From assembly GCA_040219575.1 (NCBI GenBank), contig JAVJSD010000087.1:62001-126000 (forward strand): a stretch of 64,000 bases of DNA, read 5' to 3'. The DNA comes from JAVJSD01 sp040219575. GTDB lineage: Bacteria > Planctomycetota > Planctomycetia > Pirellulales > Pirellulaceae. Made by a program: the position numbers and the translations under genes. Positions 49,799-59,090 of the stretch are shown here, in pieces. How positions within the stretch are numbered: position 1 is the first letter of the stretch; the number at the start of each line of letters is the position of its first letter. The notes below the pieces were generated by a model. The model made no database searches. It was not told the origin of the DNA and saw only the letters and a program-made list of their open reading frames with translations.

Positions 49799-50740
49799 TT
49801 AATCGTCTAGGTCCCACATCAGGATTTCGCAGCCGGCAGCCGCGGCCGCGGTTTGCCCGTCGGGCGAGAAGGCGACGTCGGTCAAGGCGCCGAGCTCCCA
49901 GTCGAATTTTGCGATCAGGCGCTGCGACGACTCATGCCAGATGCAGACTGCGCCGTCGGCGGCGGCGCTCGCGAGCAACTCGCCGGACCAGGCGAATTCG
50001 ACCGCCGTAACGGTCTCGCGATGATCCGAGAGGCGTCCCGTGACTCGCCCAGTGCGCCACTCCCACAACAGCACCTCGTTTCCATCGGCCGTCGCCAGCC
50101 GCTGGCGATTCGGCGAGGCGCTGACGCTTCGCACCGCGTTGCGCTGCAGCAGGCGGATCAGCTGCGGCGACGTGTTCTCCTCGAGGGCGTGCACATGAAA
50201 CGCGTGCGACGGCAACTCGTCTAATTCGGTGAACGGCAATTCCGACGACGACCACAAAACCAACGCAGGCATGCCGCTGGCGATCGCGATACGGCGGCCA
50301 TTGGGCGTGAACACCAGGCCATGAATCTCGTAGTGGCCGATCGACAACGAGCCGATCTTGCGGAGGCCGCGCGTCCGCCAGACGACCACGGTGGAACCGT
50401 GCACACGGTCGCTCGAACCCGCCGTGATACGATCGGCCTGCGGCGACCAGGCGATGCTGCTCAGCGGCCAGTAGCTTCCCGAACAAGTGTCCAACAGTTG
50501 CATCGTGGCGGCGTCGTAGATGCGGAGCATCGCGTCGTCGCCGGCGGCGGCGAGTCGGCGTCCGTCGGGCGAAAACTCCGCACACCGCAGCGGCCCGTCG
50601 TTATCGCGAATGACCGCCAGGGATCGCGCCGTCGCCCGATCCCAACAGCGGAGCGTCCCGTCGAGTCCAGTGCTGGCCAGTCGGTCGCCGCGCGGCGAGT
50701 AGCAGACCGACGTGACGGGGCCGGCGTGTCCTTGGAGCAT
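49799..50740 (-). CDS. WD40 beta-propeller protein 2
   Basis: A 313-residue protein with the start at 50740, which shares an A with the upstream stop (TGATG). It contains about seven WD40-type blades, such as G-H-A-G-P-V-T-S-V-C-Y-S-P-R-G-D-R-L-A-S, C-A-E-F-S-P-D-G-R-R-L-A-A-A-G-D-D and I-C-E-I-type repeats ending L-M-W-D-L. There is no signal peptide, membrane segment or kinase domain. It is most likely a scaffold. Coupling to the other propeller and to the 1,146-residue protein suggests that all three act in one complex. Confidence 0.8.
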   Translation of the reverse strand: MLQGHAGPVTSVCYSPRGDRLASTGLDGTLRCWDRATARSLAVIRDNDGPLRCAEFSPDGRRLAAAGDDAMLRIYDAATMQLLDTCSGSYWPLSSIAWSPQADRITAGSSDRVHGSTVVVWRTRGLRKIGSLSIGHYEIHGLVFTPNGRRIAIASGMPALVLWSSSELPFTELDELPSHAFHVHALEENTSPQLIRLLQRNAVRSVSASPNRQRLATADGNEVLLWEWRTGRVTGRLSDHRETVTAVEFAWSGELLASAAADGAVCIWHESSQRLIAKFDWELGALTDVAFSPDGQTAAAAAGCEILMWDLDD

Positions 50741-51702
50741 CAACACGACGACGGCTCCTCGACGTCCCATACGGCCACAGACTGGTCGCACGCCGCGGCC
50801 ACGGTCATGCCGTCGGGGGCGAAGGCGATCGCACGCACGCGACCGACGCCCCAATTGTAGCGGGCGACGATGCGCCGACGAGCCACATCGTGGAGCACGA
50901 CGGTCTCGTCATCGCCTCCACTGGCGAGCCAGCGTCCATCGGGCGACCAGGCGACGGCCCGCACTTCGGCGTCGTGGTGCGCGAGCGTCTCAAAGCGTCG
51001 GGCGTCGTGGGCGTCCCAGACTTCGACGCTTTCCCCGGCGGCGGCCGCCAGCAGACGACCGTCGGGGGAGTAAACGACGCTGCGGAATTCGCGTTCAACG
51101 CCGAGGATCTCTCCGCCGCCGTCCCCCACCAGCCGCGCAATCGATGGTATCGACGACCGCGACGGCTGGTCGGCGGGTATGCGCTGGGTCCACGATCGCA
51201 GCGAGTCTTTCGGCGCCATCGCATTCCATTGCAGCAACATGCCCGAGGCAGCCACGGCGACGCGGTTCGTCGGTGCGTGCACGGTCGCATCGAACACGGC
51301 GGTGCCGCGCAAGAACAGTTGCCGGCTCACGCTTCCGCTCGACGAGGAGCGGACCACCATGCCGCAGTCGTCGCGATGACGGTTCGCCGCAACGTACAGA
51401 TTCCGACCCGACGGCGAGGCGCAAACCGCCGCGACCGTGAGTCCCATGGGCCACGACCACCAGGGCGTCGCCGCTCGCGACGGCGTCCAGCGACTGATGG
51501 CGCCGCCCGCGAGAACGAGATTCCGAGGCGTGGTGAAGACCAGACAGGAGACCGTGTGCCGCACGCGTGGTTGATGCAGCAGATCGCCGGTGAGGTGATT
51601 CCAAACCGACACGCGCGATCCGTCGCAGACGGCCAGCATCCGACTGTCGGGAGAAAAGCTCAGGCAACTTGGTCCGGCGCCGCCATGATCCAACAACAAC
51701 AT
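50740..51702 (-). CDS. WD40 beta-propeller protein 1
   Basis: A 320-residue propeller protein, starting M-L-L-L-D-H-G-G-A-G-P-S-C-L-S-F-S-P-D-S. Blades include V-S-V-W-N-H-L-T-G-D, S-V-V-Y-S-P-D-G-R-L-L-A-A-A-A-G-E-S-V-E, V-A-W-S-P-D-G-R-W-L-A-S-G-G-D-D and A-I-A-F-A-P-D-G-M-T-V-A. Cytoplasmic (no signal). Its ATG lies 10 bp after the stop of the giant upstream gene and its own stop overlaps the start of the second propeller (TGATG). A pair of adjacent propellers may form a heterodimer or a fused-equivalent ring. Confidence 0.8.
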   Translation of the reverse strand: MLLLDHGGAGPSCLSFSPDSRMLAVCDGSRVSVWNHLTGDLLHQPRVRHTVSCLVFTTPRNLVLAGGAISRWTPSRAATPWWSWPMGLTVAAVCASPSGRNLYVAANRHRDDCGMVVRSSSSGSVSRQLFLRGTAVFDATVHAPTNRVAVAASGMLLQWNAMAPKDSLRSWTQRIPADQPSRSSIPSIARLVGDGGGEILGVEREFRSVVYSPDGRLLAAAAGESVEVWDAHDARRFETLAHHDAEVRAVAWSPDGRWLASGGDDETVVLHDVARRRIVARYNWGVGRVRAIAFAPDGMTVAAACDQSVAVWDVEEPSSC

Positions 51703-51712
51703 CGGGTTCGCC

Positions 51713-54700
51713 TCAGGTCATGCCGGCGGCGGCGAGCGCCGCGCGGGTGTCGCGATGGATCCGCCGCCGCACCAGCAATTCGTCTTCGTCCAGCCAGCGG
51801 CGAATCGCGGGATCAATCGCCGCGCTGTCGCCGGCCAGCGTCCGCACTACGGCGTCGATCACGTCGAGTTGCAGCCGCGCGTAGTGCGACGACGTGGTGT
51901 AAGTGTCGATCGGCGCCGGCGCCCGTTGGAGAAAATCGCGGATGCGAACGAGCGATTCCTCGATGGGAGCTTCGGCCAACGCTTCGATGTAGGCGCGGGC
52001 CAAGCGCGCCGCGCGGGCTTTCTCCCATCCCGTTTGAAACAACGCGTCGCGGACCTCGTCCAGAGCTTGCCGCGCCGAGGTGTGCTGTCCGAAATACAGC
52101 CACGAGGCGGCCAAATGCAGCAGCATACTGAGCCGCGCGAGGCGGCGGTCCTGCGTCGGCAAATCGTCCTCCGCGAGGCGGCCCGACGGCGCTCCACCCG
52201 CCGGCGACGCGCTGCGCAACATGCGGGCGATATGGTTCATGATTCCATTCAATTCGTCGCGCAGCCCGAGTTTGCGTAAGCCGCGCAGCGCGGGTCCCAG
52301 CAAGCTGCGAACGGTGTTGTCGCTTGCATCCTCCTGGTGCGCGCGGAACGTCTGCACGATGCGGGCCGAGAGCTCACGGCCGACTTCCGGCAGATCGAAG
52401 TGGGCCGCCGCCAGCATCCCCTTCTCCAGGATTCGCGCCCGCTGATCGAGATCGGCGAGCCGGTCGAGCAGCGACATCGCCTGCGGGAGGATCTCGCGCG
52501 TGTACTTTTCTCCAAGTCGCGGGGCAAGCTCCAGCGCCGTGGCGAGCACCCACGACTCGTTTGCTCCTGGAGATTTCGCTTCGACCGCCTGCTGCAACAG
52601 GGGATTCAGCTGCTGCTGCAGTTGCTCGCGATCGCATGGCTCGTACAAGTCGGCAAGTTGGCGCCGCACCAGATCGTCGTAGCGGCCATCCCAGCGGCGA
52701 TAGGGGTCGATCCGCTGGTGCGGTTCGAGGATGAACGAGTGCAGTCGCAACCGGTCGATCTTGTAACGCGTCTCACGACTCATGCCGTCCAGTGTGGCGA
52801 GTAGCTGCTGTGAGAAGGGAGTCGTTGTAGCAACTCCCGCCAGCACGGAGCGAATCCGCTCGTCGAAGGCGGCGACGAGCCAGCGATGCACCTGGTCGAA
52901 ACGGGGCGTCTTCATCGCGTGGAACTCCCGCTCCACCTGGGCGACCAACTGCTGACAGGCGGCCGATTCGCCGAGAACCGCCAGGCCGTACGCCAACATC
53001 AGATCGGCGTAATGCCGGGTTGGCGTCGTGTTGATCGCGGACATGCTGGCGGCGGTGGCGGCGCCGCTTTCGATCCAGCGGTGAACCATGCGGCGAAGAT
53101 GGACGAACTCTCCCCGCACGCTGCGCCCCCGATCCCCCTGGGATAAGTTGGTCCGCAGAAAGGACGGCATGTCGATATCCAGTTCGAGCCCACCTTGATG
53201 CAGCCGCTCCAAGAGCCGATCGCGCGTGCGGGCCAGCGTCAGCACGTCGCCACCGGAGAGGATCGTGACCGCCTGCCAAGCCAGCCAGACGACGCGGACC
53301 GGCAGCATCGCCTCGTGTCGCTGCAAGACGGCGGCGGCAAGATGAACCCGATCGCCCCAGCCGTCGGCGGCTTCGTTGTGCGCGGCTTCGTTATGCGCGG
53401 CTTCGTTGTGCGCGGCCTCGTTGTGCGCGGCCTCGACCAAAGTGGCGGCCAGGTGGACGGCGTCCTCGGGGGCGACGTGACCGGAGTTCATCTGCTCGAG
53501 CTGTCTACGGGAGATCGTCTCGGTGGACGCAGCGCGGCGCTCCGACGCGAGCCACGCCGACGAGATATTGTCGGCGGCGGACGGGTGCTCCCACAACAGA
53601 TTCGACCAGCAGATCGTGGCGTCGCGGGCGACTTCGAGCATTGTGTTCAGGCGCGCCATGTCACGCCACATCGCCGCGCGCCGTTTGTCGTCCAAGGGCG
53701 CGTCGAGTTCTAGATACTGTTGCTCGATCGCTTGAAGCCGCGTCACCAGTTCCCGGCGCTTGCGCGACCTGGGAGGGGGCGACTCCGGTACGATATCGGC
53801 CGGTTGAGGTGCGGCTTCGGGCGACGGCGAGTCCTGCGCGACGCGGCCGTCGGTTGCCGGCGGGTCGTTCGGGTTTGCGACTTCGGCGGGGGCGGCCGTC
53901 GTCGGCGCTCGCTCAACCTGTTGATGGCTGACAAACGGCGCGAAGTCGAAACGCGTCGATTGCACCCATTCATCGAGCACGACCTGTTCCTGGTCGATGA
54001 CGTAGTCGACCCAATCCGACAACGGACGAAAGGCGATGTCGGGCAAACTCTCCGGAACGAAGGCGGCCTCGCCGTCCTCGCGCGGAACGAGCCAGGTGAT
54101 GCGTTCGGCGTCGCTGGAAAGGGTGCGCGCGATCACGTCGCGCCGCAACGGCGGTTCGACGCGAAAGCCGCAGGGAACGAACAGGTTCGGCAGCTTGAGA
54201 TAAGAACGCATGGCCGTCCCCCGCACGACCAGCACCGGCGGCGGATGTTGCGAAGGGCGAGCCCGCAGCACGACAACGCGCCGCCGGCCGCGCGTACCAA
54301 CGGCGAACGCCAGACGATCGACGAGCGCGCTGTCGGCGTGCTCGACGAGCCGCTCGACTTGCTGCTCCGCCCCGTCGTGCATCACCCACAGCGTCGCCGG
54401 CGCGTCGTCCCCGCCTCGCGTCAGCCGCAGCGTGACCTGCAGCCTCGCGTCGAGTTGCGCCGGCCGCCAAGGGGTCGCTTCGGCCGGAAGCCGAACTTCA
54501 ATGTCGGCGTAGACGTCGCGAAAAACCGGCTCGCCCACCAACCGCCAGTCGCCGGGAGCCCGCAAGAGCAGCATGCGACCGGCCGGCGGTTCGATGACGT
54601 GGATCAGCGGATGGGTGAAACCTCGCTCAACCCACACGCGCGGCCGCTGCTGCACATAGGCGATCGGGCGCTGCGCGTCGCCGCCCACGGCCTCCGTCCG

Positions 54701-55153
54701 CAGCAGCGTGTAGTACGGAGGATCGACCGCACGAAGAAGAAATCGCGTGGGCTGGTGCGTGTCGTCGGCAGCGAGCGCCGCGGTGGCGAGTCGGTCGGCG
54801 CCCAGGCGCAACATCTCGCCGCACAACTCCACGAGTCGCTCGGCGGCGGAAACCTCGAACAAAATCACAACACCGTCGGTCGGCGTGGGAGGTTCGCGAT
54901 CTACACGCATCGGCAAGAGTTGATGCCAGCACAGCAGCGGATGCAATTCGGGCGCGGCTTGGCGCGCGATCGATTTCGCCCCGAGGCTCGCCAGCGCCGA
55001 TTTTGCGTCCTTTGGCAGACGCGCGTCGAATTCGATGAACACGCGTCCATCGTCGATGACTCCCCGCGCCCGGGCGCCGCTGACCACGGCGGGAATCGCC
55101 GCCGAGGTGAGCGCCAATTGGAAGGCATTCTGATCCGCGAAGAGAACGATCAT
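51713..55153 (-). CDS. Very large hypothetical protein upstream of WD40 pair
   Basis: A 1,146-residue protein, M-I-V-L-F-A-D-Q-N-A-F-Q-L-A-L-T-S at the start (an ATG at 55204 is less likely). The N-terminal ~400 residues are beta-rich (W-V-E-R-G-F-T-H-P-L, R-M-L-L-L-R-A-P-G-D-W-R). A disordered acidic-Pro linker comes next, then a mostly helical C-terminal half. A tandem E-A-A-H-N repeat lies at about 575-595. From memory, large proteins with this opening occur with beta-propellers in planctomycete ternary systems that also carry MoxR ATPase and vWA genes (bpX-type). Neither is in this window, so the assignment stays tentative. It ends 10 bp before the WD40 start. Confidence 0.55.
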   Translation of the reverse strand: MIVLFADQNAFQLALTSAAIPAVVSGARARGVIDDGRVFIEFDARLPKDAKSALASLGAKSIARQAAPELHPLLCWHQLLPMRVDREPPTPTDGVVILFEVSAAERLVELCGEMLRLGADRLATAALAADDTHQPTRFLLRAVDPPYYTLLRTEAVGGDAQRPIAYVQQRPRVWVERGFTHPLIHVIEPPAGRMLLLRAPGDWRLVGEPVFRDVYADIEVRLPAEATPWRPAQLDARLQVTLRLTRGGDDAPATLWVMHDGAEQQVERLVEHADSALVDRLAFAVGTRGRRRVVVLRARPSQHPPPVLVVRGTAMRSYLKLPNLFVPCGFRVEPPLRRDVIARTLSSDAERITWLVPREDGEAAFVPESLPDIAFRPLSDWVDYVIDQEQVVLDEWVQSTRFDFAPFVSHQQVERAPTTAAPAEVANPNDPPATDGRVAQDSPSPEAAPQPADIVPESPPPRSRKRRELVTRLQAIEQQYLELDAPLDDKRRAAMWRDMARLNTMLEVARDATICWSNLLWEHPSAADNISSAWLASERRAASTETISRRQLEQMNSGHVAPEDAVHLAATLVEAAHNEAAHNEAAHNEAAHNEAADGWGDRVHLAAAVLQRHEAMLPVRVVWLAWQAVTILSGGDVLTLARTRDRLLERLHQGGLELDIDMPSFLRTNLSQGDRGRSVRGEFVHLRRMVHRWIESGAATAASMSAINTTPTRHYADLMLAYGLAVLGESAACQQLVAQVEREFHAMKTPRFDQVHRWLVAAFDERIRSVLAGVATTTPFSQQLLATLDGMSRETRYKIDRLRLHSFILEPHQRIDPYRRWDGRYDDLVRRQLADLYEPCDREQLQQQLNPLLQQAVEAKSPGANESWVLATALELAPRLGEKYTREILPQAMSLLDRLADLDQRARILEKGMLAAAHFDLPEVGRELSARIVQTFRAHQEDASDNTVRSLLGPALRGLRKLGLRDELNGIMNHIARMLRSASPAGGAPSGRLAEDDLPTQDRRLARLSMLLHLAASWLYFGQHTSARQALDEVRDALFQTGWEKARAARLARAYIEALAEAPIEESLVRIRDFLQRAPAPIDTYTTSSHYARLQLDVIDAVVRTLAGDSAAIDPAIRRWLDEDELLVRRRIHRDTRAALAAAGMT
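53371..53435. repeat. 15-bp tandem repeat encoding E-A-A-H-N
   Basis: Four and a third copies of a 15-bp unit inside the 51713-55153 gene, each reading GAAGCCGCGCATAAC or a close variant and coding E-A-A-H-N. Third-base differences (GAA/GAG, CAC/CAT) show that the copies are not newly made. The unit length is a multiple of three, so copy-number change would keep the frame. Confidence 0.85.
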
Positions 55154-55322
55154 GAAAAGGCGGCCGGCAAATAGCCCATGTCGCGGACGAGAAGAACCTC
55201 CCATCTCGCCCCAAACCCCTCAATGCTCCGACAGTTTACAGGCAGTTTGCTCTGGCCTTGACTTTCGAGATTGCATAACATCCGCCCACGCATGAGTCCC
55301 CGGGAGGATGACGCCGAGAAAC

Positions 55323-55595
55323 TCAGTAGCCGAACAGGAGCACGACGACGACGGCGACAATGCCCAACACCCCCAGCACGACCCACACCAGGGATCGGCC
55401 GGACCAAAGACTGTGGTCGTGTACGATGTATTCGCCGCAGTACGGGCACTGTTCCAGTTCCTCGTCGATTTCCTCGCCGCACTCGGGACAAGGCAGCCAG
55501 GCAACGTCGTCTTCGTCGTAGTCCTCGTCCTCGTCGGGATACTCGTGATCGTCGAGTTCGTCTAGTCCGTCGTGGTACCAGTCGGAATCCACCAT
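55323..55595 (-). CDS. Small zinc-ribbon membrane protein
   Basis: A 90-residue protein from M-V-D-S-D-W-Y-H-D-G; an ATG at 55730 is in frame but adds a leader without character. It has an acidic N-terminus (E-Y-P-D-E-D-E-D-Y-D-E-D-D), a zinc ribbon with C-P-E-C (Cys36, Cys39) and C-P-Y-C (Cys50, Cys53), and a C-terminal membrane helix (V-W-V-V-L-G-V-L-G-I-V-A-V-V-V-V-L-L, 70-87). It lies on the same strand upstream of the large gene and is likely to be its neighbour in function or just a common planctomycete membrane protein. Confidence 0.7.
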   Translation of the reverse strand: MVDSDWYHDGLDELDDHEYPDEDEDYDEDDVAWLPCPECGEEIDEELEQCPYCGEYIVHDHSLWSGRSLVWVVLGVLGIVAVVVVLLFGY

Positions 55596-55741
55596 TGAAA
55601 TCGCTCGCTCGTCAACTCGGCAGCAACGGTCTTCGCCGCTGGACACTGAATCAATCGTTATTATAGCGGATTGCCCCTCGGCGGCCCGGCGCCGGCCGCC
55701 GACTTGCCAGCTGGGCATGAGTTTCGTCAAGGAGGACGAAA

Positions 55742-56872
55742 GTGGATACGCTCAAAACCGCGGCCGTGGTCATCCTGCTGCTGGCCGTTCTCTACGGGGT
55801 GTACGTCGTATTGAACCGGCCGGGAAGCGGTCTGCCCGACATGGCCGTCTCGTCGTCCGAGTCTGGACCGACGACCCCGGAGATTATCATTCCAGAGTTT
55901 CCCACGCCGGGAGGCTTCCAAGACGGATCGGCCGGACCGGGCGACCTGCAGGAAGTCGATCCCAGCGAACTCTTCAACGACAAGGAGGGTGCGGCGTCCG
56001 GATTTGAAGTCGAGGCGCCGCCTTCCTTCGCCGCGGCCGATGTTGATTCTCCCGCCGGCGACCTCGAGCTTCGCTTCGACGCCGGCACGCCCGACGGCGC
56101 AAGCGTGGAGGAATCGGCCGGGGGAACGTACCCGGGGAATTCGGCGGAAGCGGCGCCCGCCGCCAATCTGGGCGCACAGAATTTTCTGCGAGACTGGGAT
56201 CACGCGCGCAGGCAGATCGAGCAAGGCGAATACCGCCGTGCCCTGGAGTCGCTAACCAAGTACTACCAAAGCCCCAACCTTTCCTCGTCGCAACAGCAAG
56301 TGCTGCTCGACACGCTCGACGCGCTGGCGGGCAAAGTGATCTACTCCACGGAACCTTTGTTGGGCGAACCTCTGTATGTCGTGCGACGCAATGAAACGCT
56401 CGTCGAAATCGCGCGCGAATGCAATGTGCCCTGGCGATTGCTGTACAACATCAACGGCCTGCGCGATCCCGACGTGTTGCTGCCGAACCAGCAGTTGAAG
56501 ATCGTCAAAGGGCCGTTCCGCTGCGAAGTCTCCCTTTCGCGCAACCAACTGACGTTGTTCCTCGGAGAAATGTACGCGGGCCGTTTCGACATCAGTCAGG
56601 GAGACGAACCGGCGAACCCAGGCGCCTACGCCGTGCGACACGTGACCGATGGTCGCAATTACTATTCCGCCGACAGCCGTATCAGCATTCCCGCCGGACA
56701 TCCCAACAATCCCTACGGCGAGCACTTCCTCGATCTGGGGCAGGGGGTCTCGATCCACGGCAGCCCGATGTCGGGCAACGGCAACCTGGGCTGCATCAGC
56801 CTGGCGCCGCGCGACGCCAAGGACGTTTACGGGATTCTGTCGGACGGTTCGACCGTCACCATACGCCGCTGA
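55742..56872 (+). CDS. LysM / L,D-transpeptidase (YkuD) protein
   Basis: A 376-residue envelope enzyme. GTG start with AAGGAGG 7 bp upstream. One N-terminal membrane helix (T-A-A-V-V-I-L-L-L-A-V-L-Y-G-V) is followed by an acidic Pro/Ser-rich linker, a short helical segment (A-R-R-Q-I-E-Q-G-E-Y-R-R-A-L), a LysM domain (Y-V-V-R-R-N-E-T-L-V-E-I-A and L-P-N-Q-Q-L-K-I) and the YkuD catalytic domain with the His339 and Cys351 pair in H-G-S-P and L-G-C-I-S-L. This fits the usual H-x12-C-style active site of L,D-transpeptidases, which crosslink peptidoglycan or attach proteins to it. The N-terminal anchor places it at the periplasmic face. Confidence 0.9.
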   Translation: MDTLKTAAVVILLLAVLYGVYVVLNRPGSGLPDMAVSSSESGPTTPEIIIPEFPTPGGFQDGSAGPGDLQEVDPSELFNDKEGAASGFEVEAPPSFAAADVDSPAGDLELRFDAGTPDGASVEESAGGTYPGNSAEAAPAANLGAQNFLRDWDHARRQIEQGEYRRALESLTKYYQSPNLSSSQQQVLLDTLDALAGKVIYSTEPLLGEPLYVVRRNETLVEIARECNVPWRLLYNINGLRDPDVLLPNQQLKIVKGPFRCEVSLSRNQLTLFLGEMYAGRFDISQGDEPANPGAYAVRHVTDGRNYYSADSRISIPAGHPNNPYGEHFLDLGQGVSIHGSPMSGNGNLGCISLAPRDAKDVYGILSDGSTVTIRR

Positions 56873-57115
56873 GCCACCCGGTATTCGGGGCGTCGCATCC
56901 AGTGCGACGCGTCTGCGCCGCATTATTTGTGCCCTGGGCTGGGTGCATTTACAATGAAGGGGTGCGGCGGCCGTCCGGTTTCCGACTTCCCACGGATCCG
57001 CCGTCGACGGACGAATTCTGATCGTCGCTTCGCCTTGGAGGGCGAGGTTCCGCCGGGCGTCTCCGGTGCAGGATGTCTCGCCGAGCGGGCGAGACGGCGG
57101 CTGCGAGGCGCTGAC

Positions 57116-57988
57116 GTGAAGTCGGAAGCCGAGAAGTTTCCGATGGATGCACGCAACAGCCTGTTGGCGATGGTGCTATTTCTGCTGGCCGTCCTGCTCA
57201 TCGCCCCCATGGCCATTTACAACCTGCTCCGCTCCGATCCGGCGACGGAAAAGTTGGAGTCCATCACCCCCGAGACATCGTTGGGGACGCCTCCGCCGCG
57301 CGGTTCCGGACCGCGCCGCGCCGCCGATGACCTGTTCACCGACTCCACAGACGACGTCGAGAAACGGCTCCGCGAGTTGATCGACAAGAAGAACGAGCAG
57401 TTGTCGCAACAGCGGGACGAGTTGACGTCGAAAGAACAGGCCTACCAGCAGTTGAAGTCCGACTACGACGGCACGCTCCAACTGTTCGAAGAGTTTTTGG
57501 GAGACGCGGCGGGCGAGGACGACGCCGGCGAAACGCTCGACGGAGCCGCCGATGCTTCTCAGGGCGCCAAGGCGGTCCGCACCCGTGAAGAAGTCGAGGC
57601 GGAACTGAAGCGGCTGCGCGGTGAACTGGACGCAGCCCGCCTGGCGGAGATGACGCTTACGCTCGAACTCCGGCAACTCCGCGAGGCGAGCGCCCTGGAG
57701 ATGGCCGAGGCGCAACTCGCCGCACAACAGGCGCTCGACGAGGAGCGAATGCTGCAACAAGTCGCCTCGCAGGCGCTGATCGAAAGCGGCGAGGCGGCGC
57801 TGCCGATCCTCGTATTGATGCTCCGCGACGAGCGGCCGCGGATCCGCGTCTGGGCGGCCGACGTACTGGGCGGCATGGGGCCGCGAGCCGGCGACGCAGT
57901 GACGCCGCTCAGCGAAACCGCCAGCGCCGACGCCGACGAGCGCGTCCGCGACTCCGCCCGCCGAGCGCTCCGCGCCATCCGCGACTAG
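57116..57988 (+). CDS. Membrane-anchored coiled-coil protein with HEAT-like C-terminus
   Basis: A 290-residue protein starting at the GTG at 57116 (V-K-S-E-A-E-K-F-P-M-D-A-R-N); an ATG at 57143 is also possible and would leave the same domains. A membrane helix (L-L-A-M-V-L-F-L-L-A-V-L-L-I-A-P-M-A-I-Y) is near the N-terminus. A long coiled coil follows (E-K-R-L-R-E-L-I-D-K-K-N-E-Q-L, E-E-V-E-A-E-L-K-R-L-R-G-E-L). The end (L-P-I-L-V-L-M-L-R-D-E-R-P-R-I-R-V-W-A-A-D-V-L-G-G) is a HEAT-like repeat pair. It probably acts as an envelope scaffold. No enzyme motif is seen. Confidence 0.65.
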   Translation: MKSEAEKFPMDARNSLLAMVLFLLAVLLIAPMAIYNLLRSDPATEKLESITPETSLGTPPPRGSGPRRAADDLFTDSTDDVEKRLRELIDKKNEQLSQQRDELTSKEQAYQQLKSDYDGTLQLFEEFLGDAAGEDDAGETLDGAADASQGAKAVRTREEVEAELKRLRGELDAARLAEMTLTLELRQLREASALEMAEAQLAAQQALDEERMLQQVASQALIESGEAALPILVLMLRDERPRIRVWAADVLGGMGPRAGDAVTPLSETASADADERVRDSARRALRAIRD

Positions 57989-58013
57989 TGCAGCGTGACA
58001 GCAAAGAATGGGG

Positions 58014-58086
58014 GTAGCAGAAGTCGTGAGACTTCTGGAGGCTCAGACGTCGTCACGAACTGCTGAACTCTCACGAGTTCAGCTAC
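58014..58086. repeat. Twin-hairpin intergenic repeat
   Basis: Two perfect hairpins: CAGAAGTC-GTGA-GACTTCTG (58018-58037) and GCTGAACTC-TCAC-GAGTTCAGC (58062-58083). The sequences GTAGC and GCTAC near both ends add an outer stem. The GTGA/TCAC loops are complementary to each other. It lies between two rightward genes without a T-run, so it does not look like an intrinsic terminator. It resembles a dispersed palindromic repeat family. Confidence 0.6.
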
Positions 58087-58172
58087 ACTCTAAGATCAAG
58101 CCGTCACAAAGCACTAGCAAGCTCGGCGCACTCTGGTCGTCTTCCTTTGAACCGCCTGTGTCTGGACCTACG

Positions 58173-59009
58173 ATGACGATGCTCACGCCGCTCGAGACGA
58201 TTCTCCCCGTTCGTGCGTTGATCGGCCTGGCGTGTTTCACCTCGATGCTCGCGTGGTCGTCCGCGCAGGCCGACGAAGAAATCGCCATACAAACGCCGAC
58301 GTATGTTGTGCGTCGCGCGGCGTGCCCGATCGTCGTCGACGGTCGGCTCAGCGAAGCGGCCTGGCGGGCGACGCCCGAAGTAGGGCCGTTCACCTTCGCC
58401 TGGTACAAATCCGGACCGAAGGAACCGACGCAGGCTCGCTTGCTCTGGGACGACGAACATCTCTACGCGGCCTTCTTCTGCCACGACGCCCACGTCTCGG
58501 CCAAGTTCACGCGGCGCGACGAACCAGTGTATCGCGACGACTGCGTGGAAGTGTTCTGCGCTCCGAATCCCCTGCGCGGCGAGGCGTACTTCAACTTCGA
58601 GATGAACGCCCGGGCCATGTTGCTCGATCAGCATCATCCCCGCGGCCGGTTCAGCGGCCTGGACCAGGAGTGGAACTCCCGGGGCGTGCGCATCGCCACG
58701 CATGTGATGGGCACGCTGAACGACGACGACGACGAGGACCTCGGCTGGACGCTGGAAGTCGCCATCCCTTGGGAGAATTTCGCCGGCGTGGCCAGGCGAC
58801 TTCCGCCGCTCGCCCACGACAGGTGGCGTCTGAATCTCAATCGCTGCGGGGGCGACACGAATCCGCAGTACAGCCAGTGGTCGCCCTCGATGACGACGAA
58901 ACCCGACTTCCATCGGCTGGAGAGCTTCGGCGAGATCGTGTTTTCGAACGAACTGGCCGGCGCGACCCTTGCGCCGCAACGGCCGTTCCGGCGGCAGCGA
59001 CGGTGGTGA
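58173..59009 (+). CDS. Secreted CBM9-like protein
   Basis: A 278-residue protein with a signal peptide (L-P-V-R-A-L-I-G-L-A-C-F-T-S-M-L-A-W-S, cleavage near S-A-Q-A). The mature part matches the family 9 carbohydrate-binding fold: C-P-I-V-V-D-G-R-L-S-E-A-A-W, then A-R-L-L-W-D-D-E-H-L-Y-A-A-F-F-C, Y-R-D-D-C-V-E-V-F-C-A-P and W-T-L-E-V-A-I-P-W-E-N-F. These blocks are the core of CBM9-like domains. No catalytic domain accompanies it. It may bind sugars at the cell surface or act as a periplasmic carrier. The start at 58173 is chosen because the signal follows directly. Confidence 0.8.
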   Translation: MTMLTPLETILPVRALIGLACFTSMLAWSSAQADEEIAIQTPTYVVRRAACPIVVDGRLSEAAWRATPEVGPFTFAWYKSGPKEPTQARLLWDDEHLYAAFFCHDAHVSAKFTRRDEPVYRDDCVEVFCAPNPLRGEAYFNFEMNARAMLLDQHHPRGRFSGLDQEWNSRGVRIATHVMGTLNDDDDEDLGWTLEVAIPWENFAGVARRLPPLAHDRWRLNLNRCGGDTNPQYSQWSPSMTTKPDFHRLESFGEIVFSNELAGATLAPQRPFRRQRRW

Positions 59010-59090
59010 CGCCGCAGCGCGCGATTACACCGGACGGGGCGACCGTACCGAAGGCAGCGATTGCGAGACCCCTCGGGGCTGGCATCAAAT

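Noticed and set aside
53371..53435. CRISPR array
   Set aside because: Units are 15 bp, directly adjacent, without spacers, and in frame inside a long gene.
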